A stretch of DNA of 64,000 nucleotides from positions 107,929-171,928 of the forward strand of contig NZ_LMPC01000030.1 in assembly GCF_001423745.1 (NCBI RefSeq). The letters run 5' to 3'. The position numbers and the translations under genes were made by a program. Numbering within the stretch: position 1 is the stretch's first letter; every line of letters starts with the position of its first letter. The stretch comes from Arthrobacter sp. Leaf337 (lineage in GTDB: Bacteria; Actinomycetota; Actinomycetes; Actinomycetales; Micrococcaceae). Shown here in pieces: positions 57,944-64,000 of this stretch. Under the pieces are notes generated by a model. That model ran no database searches and was not told the origin of the DNA. It saw only the letters and a list, made by a program, of their open reading frames with translations.

Positions 57944-58771
57944 TCAGAGCCGGCCGCCAGGGCGCCCGGCAAGAACGGCGAGAACTTCGGCCAGCATTCG
58001 CCCCGGGCTGTGGACCACGTCCGCGTAGTAGTAACGAAGCACTGTGTAGCCCTGCACCACAGACCGGTTGTTTCGGCGCTGGTCCTTTTTCACCTGGGTC
58101 CATTCGCCGTGCTGGCGCCCATCCAACTCGATCACCAGCCAGCCTTCCAGCAACAGGTCCACGTAACCGACGCCGTCGATATAGACCTGGGCTTCGACTT
58201 GGATCCCGGCCTGCCGGAAGCACGTCCTTGCCAGGGTTTCCAACATCGAGTCCGCTCCGCGGTCCACCCACTGCAGGACCTCGCGGGCACGCCCGTTCCT
58301 GCGCCCTGGCAGCCTGTGCCGCAGGAACTCCACCGTCATGTCTCCCCGCCCCACGGCACATTCGACCATGATCAGCGACTCCCGCAGCGGCAAACACCGT
58401 AAGGCATGGATCAGGACGTCTCCAAGGGACGCTACAGGCATGTTGGCGTGTGGTGGCAGCAGCAGGCCGCCGTGCGGCACATCTCCGTCGAACGCATCGC
58501 CCCGTCGGTGATACACATGGGCCGGGCCTGACGAGTCCAGCACCCACAGACCATAGAAGGGCGCGGCACTGATACAGGTAAGGAGCTGGCGGCGCAGGAG
58601 CAGGCCCACGGTGTCCGGGTTGGCCGTCTGGAGCGCATAGAGCCCGCGGGCAGGCTGTCGCACGCCAGCCCTCACGGCCCGACGCAGTGCAGCATCGTCA
58701 ACGCCGAGCCGGGCGAGTACGGGCCGCCGCGCCGCTCCCCCGCAAGCGGCCAGCGCTGTCTCCACATCCAT
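57944..58771 (-). CDS. DUF559-type (PD-(D/E)XK nuclease-like) protein
   Basis: A 275-aa protein from ATG 58771, with AGGA 7 nt upstream. The first 170 residues are helical with a winged-helix-like start ('VDDAALRRAVRAGVRQPARGLYAL', as in AbiEi-type and related DUF559 proteins), and the C-terminal 110 residues carry the endonuclease-like motif 'VDLLLEGWLVIELDGRQHGEWTQVKKDQRRNNRSVVQGYTVLRYYY' (in parts): Asp, Glu and Lys in the order of the PD-(D/E)XK/Vsr fold. Many actinobacteria have such genes, and their biological role is not known. It does not lie beside a clear toxin or restriction gene. Nuclease activity is a family inference. Confidence 0.78.
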   Translation of the reverse strand: MDVETALAACGGAARRPVLARLGVDDAALRRAVRAGVRQPARGLYALQTANPDTVGLLLRRQLLTCISAAPFYGLWVLDSSGPAHVYHRRGDAFDGDVPHGGLLLPPHANMPVASLGDVLIHALRCLPLRESLIMVECAVGRGDMTVEFLRHRLPGRRNGRAREVLQWVDRGADSMLETLARTCFRQAGIQVEAQVYIDGVGYVDLLLEGWLVIELDGRQHGEWTQVKKDQRRNNRSVVQGYTVLRYYYADVVHSPGRMLAEVLAVLAGRPGGRL

Positions 58772-58941
58772 GCCGCCATCCTGCACAAGGCCGGAGTCAC
58801 CAAGCATCCGCGGGCAAGGTTATGTGGAAATCTCCGCCGCCCACATCCGGCGTCACCCCGTGCAAGCTCTTGCGGCCGGCGCCTCCGTCCCGTGCCGGTT
58901 TCGTCCCGGAATCGCGGCGACCAATTGCCCGTGGACGCCAA

Positions 58942-58982
58942 AAGGCTGCGGCGCGTGACGCTTGGTCACGGGCCGCAGCCTT
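58942..58982 (-). terminator. Terminator of the thioredoxin-NHL gene
   Basis: AAGGCTGCGGC (58942-58952) pairs with GCCGCAGCCTT (58972-58982), an 11-bp stem continued by CGTGAC/GTCACG inside, 22 nt past the stop on the minus strand. Confidence 0.75.
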
Positions 58983-59004
58983 CAGTAGTGCTTTGGGTAG
59001 GACC

Positions 59005-61023
59005 TCAGTCCATGCCGCGGAGGTCCAGGACCAGCTCGGTGTCGCCGTCGGCCTGCAGCACCACCGGGATGCCCCAGTCCTGCTGGTACAGGTGGCAAGC
59101 AGCGTGGTCGGGGATCTCGCCGTCGGCCGTTTCCGGGCCGTCGCAAGCGGCAGCGCGGGCAGTGATGTGCAGGACGCCCTCCGGAACGTGGGATGAGAGC
59201 TCCAGCGTCCGCTGCAGGCCCACTGATGTCCCGCCGCCCGCAACCAGCAGCTCGGGCGGGGTGGAGGAGATCTTCAGCTGCGTGGGGTCGCCCCAGCGGT
59301 CGTCCAGCTTCTGCCCGGTGGGCGCCGTGAAGCGCACGGTCAGTTCCAGCGTTCCTGGGGCTACGGGGCTCTTGGGCCGGTGGGTCTGCACCGCACCCTC
59401 GTCCACCTGCTGCGCTTCCTTGGGGATGGGCACGTAGATCAGCTGGTGCTTGTTGGCTTCCACCACCACCAGCAGCGGCTCGGAGCCGGCCGTGTGCGTG
59501 TGGTCCACAATCACGTCGGACGGCTCGGAGAGCCCGCGGGCGAGCGTCGACACGGTACCGGTGGCCGGATCGTAGCGGCGCACGGCACCGTTGTACGTGT
59601 CGGCGATGGCCACTGAGCCGTCCGGCAGCACCGTGACGCCGAGCGGGTGCTGCAGCCGTGCGTCGGCGGCCGGCCCGTCACGGAAGCCGAAGTCGAACAG
59701 GCCCTTGCCGACGGCGGATTCCACGGTGACTGTACCGTCGTCGTCGATTACCAGTTTGCGGAGCGCGGAGGTTTCCGAGTCAGCCACCCAGATGTTGCCG
59801 TCGGAGTCCTCGGCCAGGCCGGACGACTGCGCGAACCAGGCTTCGTGGGCGGGACCGTCAAGCAGGCCTTCGAGCCCGTTTCCGGCCAGGATGGACACGG
59901 CACCGGAGACCGGGTCGAAGCTGAAGATCTGGTGGACGCCGGCCATGGCCACCACCACGGCGTCGAGCTTGGCGGACCACACCACGTCCCAGGGCGAGCT
60001 CAGCGCGACGTCCAGGGGATGGTCGCTCAGTCGTCCGGTGAAGCCTGCCGCGTCCTCGTCCACCCGCGCCGGCCCCGTCTCCAGGAGGCGCTGCACGCCG
60101 CTGCCGGCGAGCGTGGTGACGGTTCCGTCCGCGAGGGACAGCCCGCGCAGGCGGTGGTTGACGGAGTCGGCAATCACGACGTCGTAGCCGGTCTTCGCTG
60201 CCACGTCTTCCGGCAGCAGGACAAGGCCCTGCGGTTCGTTGAACTGTGCGGTGGCCTTGACGGAGTCGACGTCGGCGCCGGGGCCGTCGGCGTAGCCCTT
60301 CGTTCCGGAACCGTAGGTGCGCAGCACCGTGTGGAAGTCCGTGTCCAGCTCCACCAGGCGGTGGTGGCCAGTGTCCGTGACGAGCCAGGAGCCGGCGTCG
60401 GGCGCGGCGCCGTCGGACGTCCCGCCGTCGGACGCCCCGTTGGAGCGGGTGCCGCGGCCGGCCGGGAGGAAGAGGGCCTTGCCCGGGAAGCGCAACGTGC
60501 CCGACGTCGGCTCCGGGGCAACGTACGGGCCGTTGCCGCGGTGCAGGGTTCCCTTGGCCTCGTGCTGGGCGATGAGTTCCGGGATCAGGACGGACAGGCC
60601 GTCAGCGTGGCCTTCGCCGGACAGGTGCGCCACGATGTAGCCCTCGGGGTCGATGACCACCAGGGTGGGCCAGGCGCGGGCCGTGTAGGCCTTCCAGGTC
60701 TCCAGCTCGGGGTCGTCCAGGACGGGGTGGTGGATCTCGTAGCGCTCCACGGCGGCGGCGAGGGCGACGGGGTCGGCCTCGTGCTCGAACTTCGGCGAGT
60801 GAACGCCCACCGTCACCAGGACGTCGGAGTACTTCTCTTCCAGCGGGCGCAGCTCATCGAGCACGTGCAGGCAGTTGATGCAGCAGAAGGTCCAGAAGTC
60901 CAGGAGCACGATCTTGCCGCGCAGGGCTTCCAGGTCCAGGGATTTCCCGCCGGTGTTCAGCCAGTTACGGCCCACCAGTTCGGAGGCGCGGACCCGGAGG
61001 TGGGTGCGTACGGTTTCGCTCAT
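59005..61023 (-). CDS. NHL-repeat thioredoxin-like protein
   Basis: A 672-aa protein. An N-terminal thioredoxin-like domain holds 'FWTFCCINCLHVLDEL' with a Cys48-x-x-Cys51 pair; from about residue 190 come NHL six-bladed-propeller-type repeats ('GHHRLVELDTDFHTVLRTYG', 'VIADSVNHRLRGLSLADGTVTTLAG', 'GVTVLPDGSVAIADTYNGAV'). The last 150 residues are beta-rich. No signal peptide is visible, so despite the thioredoxin fold it is probably cytoplasmic, or the start is missing an export signal. Its ATG overlaps the stop of the CopD-CtaG gene (TGATG), so both are co-translated, suggesting a role in cytochrome oxidase or copper handling. That link is inference. Confidence 0.88.
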   Translation of the reverse strand: MSETVRTHLRVRASELVGRNWLNTGGKSLDLEALRGKIVLLDFWTFCCINCLHVLDELRPLEEKYSDVLVTVGVHSPKFEHEADPVALAAAVERYEIHHPVLDDPELETWKAYTARAWPTLVVIDPEGYIVAHLSGEGHADGLSVLIPELIAQHEAKGTLHRGNGPYVAPEPTSGTLRFPGKALFLPAGRGTRSNGASDGGTSDGAAPDAGSWLVTDTGHHRLVELDTDFHTVLRTYGSGTKGYADGPGADVDSVKATAQFNEPQGLVLLPEDVAAKTGYDVVIADSVNHRLRGLSLADGTVTTLAGSGVQRLLETGPARVDEDAAGFTGRLSDHPLDVALSSPWDVVWSAKLDAVVVAMAGVHQIFSFDPVSGAVSILAGNGLEGLLDGPAHEAWFAQSSGLAEDSDGNIWVADSETSALRKLVIDDDGTVTVESAVGKGLFDFGFRDGPAADARLQHPLGVTVLPDGSVAIADTYNGAVRRYDPATGTVSTLARGLSEPSDVIVDHTHTAGSEPLLVVVEANKHQLIYVPIPKEAQQVDEGAVQTHRPKSPVAPGTLELTVRFTAPTGQKLDDRWGDPTQLKISSTPPELLVAGGGTSVGLQRTLELSSHVPEGVLHITARAAACDGPETADGEIPDHAACHLYQQDWGIPVVLQADGDTELVLDLRGMD

Positions 61024-63188
61024 CAGCGTCCTTCCAGCTTTGAGTTGCGTTCAGCCAGCTTGGCGTCGCGTTCAGCCAATTTGGCAAACATATCGTTGTA
61101 AGCAGTGAGATCGGCGTCGTTATTCCTGTCGGCCGCGCGGTCGGTCCGTTTGGACTCCCGTGCATCCGAACGGGACCACATGATGGCGACGCCGATGGCC
61201 ACCAGGAGCGTGGGTACTTCGCCGATGCCCCAGGCCACAGCGCCGCCCATCTGCTGGTCCAGCAGCGCGGAGGGTCCCCAGGCCCGGCCCAGGTTGCCGA
61301 AGTAGTCCGCGGCCAGCAGGTTGGTGCCGCCCATGATCGCGACGCCGAAGAAGGCGTGGAAGCCCATGGTGGCCAGCAGCAGCAACAGACGCATGGGATA
61401 CGGCGCGCGGCGGGGCAGCGGGTCCGTGCCGATCATGGTCAGGACGAAGATGTAGCCGGTAAGGGCGAAGTGCAGGTTCATGAGTTCGTGGCCCACGTGG
61501 TCGCGCATGGCGTAGCCGAACGCATCCGAATAGTAGAAAAGCACGATGGAACCGGCAAAGTTGGCCGCGGCGAAGAGCGGGTGCGTGACCAGCTCGGAGA
61601 ACTTGGAGTGCACAAACAGCAGCAGCCATTCACGCAGGCCCCGCGAGCCGTCTCCGCGCGCCGGCAGGGCGCGCAGTGCGAGCGTCACGGGCGCGCCAAG
61701 CACCAGGAAGATCGGCGCCACCATGGTCAGCGCCATATGGTCCACCATGTGCGCGGAGAACAGCACCCGGCCGTAGACCGACGGCGGTCCGGAAGTGACG
61801 TAGGTGAGCACCACCAGCCCGATCACCCAGTTGATGCTCCGGAACCAGGACCATTTGTCGCCCCGGCGAAGGACCTTTGCCACGCCGAGGAAATACGAGA
61901 CCAGGCCGAAGGCAGCGACGGCGATCCAGAGCCAGTCCAGACGCCACTCTGTCAGCCAGCGTTCCGGGGTCAGCTCAGGCGGCAGTTCGTAGCCGGAGAG
62001 GATGAAAGCCGGCGAGGCGTCAGGAGCGAAGGTGGTCGGCTGCGGCGGGGCGGAACGGCCAAGGGCGACGGCGATGCCTGAGGTGGCGCCCATGATCAGC
62101 ACTTCTGCGATCACCAGCTGCCAGAGCACCCGCCGGGAGGAGAGGGCGCCGCCCTTGCGGTTCAGCTGCGGGATGACCCACTGGCGGTGCATGAGGCCGA
62201 TGCCGCCGAGCATCAGCGTGGCGACGGCCTTGGCAAGCACCATTTGCCCGTAGGCAGATCCGAAAAGGTCGTGCCAGTTGGTGATCCGGATGCTCGCGTT
62301 GATGACGCCGGAGGCGAATACCAGGACAAAGGCGAATCCGGCCAAGGAGGAGAAGCGGCGGAGCGTGGACTCGGTGATGTCCGCCTTGCCGGCTGCTTTG
62401 GCGCCCGCGTTGGCGTTGGCCCCCGTCAGGATGCCGGACAGGACAGCCAGCATGATGATGCCGCCCACCCACGCCGATACGCCCACAAGGTGCAGGGCCA
62501 GCGAGTTGATGGCGCCCTCGTGGTCGCTTGAGCTTGAGGAGTGGCCGATGAGGGCGATGGGCACCATGCCCACCAGCGACAACACCAGCGTGAGGGCCAG
62601 GCCCGTCAGAGACCTGACTCCGAACAATGCCGTGGTCACTATTGCGGCAACGATGGTGACGGCGAGCCAGGCCCGGCCGGTCTCAATGTCCGTCATGAAG
62701 TAGACCAGCGCGCGGGTGAACTCGGCATCCCCGGAGAGGGACTGGCCGGCCACATCCGCATAGGTCAGCACCAGCACTGCAATCGCTGACAGCGTCCACG
62801 CAGCGCCTGCAGCAGCAGCCACGGCCAAGGCACGGGAGAACGCCGGATGCTCAGGTGTGGCAGTGTCCTTGGACCGGGATCCGTTGGCGTTGCGGGGCAG
62901 GATGCCCACGGCGAAAATCAGGCCGCCGATCACTGTGGCCAGCGAGACGTTGTGGATGGCTTTGCTGACGGGCAGTCCCCAGCGGATCAGTGCCCCTGGA
63001 TCCGACACCTCGCGTGCGGCGGCTGCCCCGGAGAACAGGAGGGCCACCCCAAGTCCCAGGAAAAGTGCGGCAAGGCCAGCGAACTGCCATGCCCGCGAAA
63101 TGCCCGTTACGCTGCCGGATGCCCCAGTCTTTCCCGGAGTGGGGGAAGGCTGCGGAACGGTGGGGCGGGATTTTGCTGCTGAGGGCAC
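61023..63188 (-). CDS. CopD-CtaG fusion: copper export / cytochrome c oxidase assembly protein
   Basis: A 721-aa membrane protein from GTG 63188. The N-terminal part (about 30-390) is a CopD-like domain with eight or so TM helices ('IHNVSLATVIGGLIFAVGIL', 'SLALHLVGVSAWVGGIIMLA' with a copper-ligand-type His, 'LAGFAFVLVFASGVINASIRI'); the C-terminal part (about 410-680) is a caa3_CtaG domain ('SAHMVDHMALTMVAPIFLVLGAPVTLALRAL', 'VGHELMNLHFALTGYIF', in parts). The fusion is known in actinobacteria and is thought to support copper delivery to cytochrome oxidase. The last 50 residues are charged and contain repeated 'LAERDAKLAERNSKLEGR'. The stop overlaps the start of the thioredoxin-NHL gene. Confidence 0.93.
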   Translation of the reverse strand: MPSAAKSRPTVPQPSPTPGKTGASGSVTGISRAWQFAGLAALFLGLGVALLFSGAAAAREVSDPGALIRWGLPVSKAIHNVSLATVIGGLIFAVGILPRNANGSRSKDTATPEHPAFSRALAVAAAAGAAWTLSAIAVLVLTYADVAGQSLSGDAEFTRALVYFMTDIETGRAWLAVTIVAAIVTTALFGVRSLTGLALTLVLSLVGMVPIALIGHSSSSSDHEGAINSLALHLVGVSAWVGGIIMLAVLSGILTGANANAGAKAAGKADITESTLRRFSSLAGFAFVLVFASGVINASIRITNWHDLFGSAYGQMVLAKAVATLMLGGIGLMHRQWVIPQLNRKGGALSSRRVLWQLVIAEVLIMGATSGIAVALGRSAPPQPTTFAPDASPAFILSGYELPPELTPERWLTEWRLDWLWIAVAAFGLVSYFLGVAKVLRRGDKWSWFRSINWVIGLVVLTYVTSGPPSVYGRVLFSAHMVDHMALTMVAPIFLVLGAPVTLALRALPARGDGSRGLREWLLLFVHSKFSELVTHPLFAAANFAGSIVLFYYSDAFGYAMRDHVGHELMNLHFALTGYIFVLTMIGTDPLPRRAPYPMRLLLLLATMGFHAFFGVAIMGGTNLLAADYFGNLGRAWGPSALLDQQMGGAVAWGIGEVPTLLVAIGVAIMWSRSDARESKRTDRAADRNNDADLTAYNDMFAKLAERDAKLAERNSKLEGR

Positions 63189-63248
63189 CTATCCATTGTC
63201 CGCTACGGGTGCCTGCGCCGCGAATCGGCCGGTTTCGCCAATTAACGC

Positions 63249-63284
63249 AAAGGGAGCGGCAACCCTCAGGTTGCCGCTCCCTTT
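63249..63284 (-). terminator. Terminator of the HU gene
   Basis: AAAGGGAGCGGCAACC (63249-63264) pairs perfectly with GGTTGCCGCTCCCTTT (63269-63284): a 16-bp stem with loop CTCA, ending in T/A runs. It lies 20 nt past the HU stop on the minus strand and upstream of the CopD-CtaG start. Confidence 0.9.
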
Positions 63285-63304
63285 CAAGCGTTGGACGCCG
63301 GATG

Positions 63305-63589
63305 CTACTTCTTGGAGACAGCAGCCTTCAGCTTGGAGCCAGCGGTCAGCTTGACGCTGTGGCCAGCGGCGATCTGGATGGTCTCGCCGGTCTGCGGGTT
63401 GCGGCCGGTGCGAGCTGCACGGTCGGTGCGCTCAACTGCGAGCCAGCCCGGGATGGTGATCTTCTCGCCCGCGGCGACAGAGGTCTCGAAAACCTCGAAC
63501 AGTGCATCGAGCACGGAGTTGACGGCTGCCTGGCTGGTGCCGGCCTTGCCTGCTACCTCTGAAACAAGTTCACTACGGTTCTTAGCCAT
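63305..63589 (-). CDS. hup: HU family nucleoid DNA-binding protein
   Basis: A 94-aa histone-like protein, MAKNRSELVSEVAGKAGTSQ, with AGGAGG 7 nt before the ATG. The full HU fold is present: N-terminal helices, the beta-arm 'GWLAVERTDRAARTGRNPQTGETIQIAAG' (in parts, with the intercalating 'RNPQTG' Pro), and C-terminal 'KLTAGSKLKAAVSKK'. It lacks the long Lys/Ala-rich C-terminal tail of mycobacterial HupB, so it is the short HU type. It bends and compacts DNA. It is well placed for strong expression: perfect ribosome site and a long terminator stem behind it. Confidence 0.96.
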   Translation of the reverse strand: MAKNRSELVSEVAGKAGTSQAAVNSVLDALFEVFETSVAAGEKITIPGWLAVERTDRAARTGRNPQTGETIQIAAGHSVKLTAGSKLKAAVSKK

Positions 63590-64000
63590 TGATGTCCTCC
63601 TGGACGGTCATGATTTCTGGAGCCTGAACGCGGCATGCGCACAAGCCACTGTTCGAAAACTTACCAGCTTGCCGCGGTCAGGTCCGCAAATTCCGCGTGT
63701 TTCCGCCATTTTTTGAGGTAAATCACCGGTTTTGAGGCCTTTTGACCCCGTATTTCGCCATCAGCGGACGGCCGCGCAGCTCCCGCAGGGACGGGGACGG
63801 AACGCTCTCTCACCTTTCGCACTCACCACGGCGACGCTCTCTCACTTCCTGCGGGTTTTTCCCCGTCGCTCTCGCACTTGGGGGGAGGTTCGACGGCGGT
63901 GGCTGGCGTGGGTGCCTGGCCGGTTTTGCCGGTGGCGGGAGGGTCCTGCGAAAGGGGCCAGGACCCGCGAGGGGGTGTGGTGTTAGGGGTGGTTTAAATG
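63590..64000. other. Gene-free region upstream of HU
   Basis: No convincing gene is visible in these 411 bases; the one long frame (63732-63986) is low-complexity and matches nothing. It holds the HU promoter somewhere (no clear -35/-10 found), a repeated TTTTGAGG(T/C) near 63712-63740, and a repeat cluster (63801-63881). The neighbouring gene to the right lies outside the window. Confidence 0.55.
63801..63881. repeat. Cluster of three CTCTC(T/G)CAC intergenic repeats
   Basis: Copies at 63801-63817 (AACGCTCTCTCACCTTT), 63833-63849 (GACGCTCTCTCACTTCC) and 63865-63881 (GTCGCTCTCGCACTTGG), each 32 bp apart, in the same orientation. The 32-bp period matches the clusters at 3.1 and 14.8 kb. Confidence 0.8.

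Noticed and set aside
57944..58771. Type IV toxin-antitoxin system (AbiEi-like)
   Set aside because: The N-terminal part resembles AbiEi-type winged helices, but no nucleotidyltransferase toxin (AbiEii) lies beside it and the C-terminal nuclease-like motif fits DUF559 better.
63732..63986. An 84-aa plus-strand frame next to HU
   Set aside because: Low-complexity Arg/Gly-rich product overlapping the intergenic repeats, no ribosome site and no recognisable motif.

Overview
The window is high-GC, dense actinobacterial chromosome. Gene content and sequence (DcdB-type dCTP deaminase, PanD with a G-S cleavage site, a one-polypeptide PutA, a CopD-CtaG fusion, HU, many GTG starts, many likely leaderless genes) fit Micrococcaceae, most like Arthrobacter or Pseudarthrobacter. 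That assignment is inference. I see no phage, insertion sequence, CRISPR array or plasmid gene.

Layout. 1-10.9 kb: MFS transporter, KhtTU-like K+/H+ antiporter pair, dcd, secreted CAP protein, SRPBCC protein, tRNA-Gly(CCC), an unlisted 49-aa basic protein, an alanine-dehydrogenase/carboxyethylornithine-synthase-like enzyme, a divergent MFS/LysR pair and a small zinc-ribbon protein. 11-17.5 kb: putA, an amino-acid permease and a divergent LysR gene. 17.6-23 kb: panD, an AEC carrier, a GH15 enzyme with a degenerate trehalose-phosphatase domain, and a receiver-SpoIIE phosphatase. 23-31 kb: a LacI-controlled glycan operon (binding protein, two permeases, GH130 enzyme, secreted alpha/alpha-barrel protein). 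31-37 kb: a EutH permease, FAD-linked oxidase and aminoaldehyde dehydrogenase operon, with an upstream GntR-cache gene pair. 37-44.6 kb: luciferase-like monooxygenase, two secreted proteins, DJ-1/PfpI protein, orphan amino-acid binding protein, AraC and VOC proteins.

44.7-54.9 kb is a divergent cluster with an amino-acid-type ABC importer, three luciferase-like flavin monooxygenases, a DUF1684 protein, a large FAD/NAD(P)-binding protein, a GNAT acetyltransferase and an unlisted 33-aa ORF. Its parts resemble the Bacillus subtilis ytmI-ytnM S-alkyl-cysteine salvage operon, but in a different arrangement. 55-63.6 kb is more conserved: HerA-like ATPase, membrane-anchored protein, DUF559 nuclease-like protein, thioredoxin-NHL protein, CopD-CtaG protein and HU.

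The best candidates for something new are: the microcompartment-free EutH/oxidase/aldehyde-dehydrogenase operon with its translationally coupled GntR-cache regulator; the sulfur-type monooxygenase cluster with its terminal micro-ORF; the GH15 enzyme fused to a pseudo-phosphatase; and a dispersed short repeat (core CGCTCTCTCA) found in at least eleven copies in three intergenic sites. All functions are read from sequence only; no search was run.
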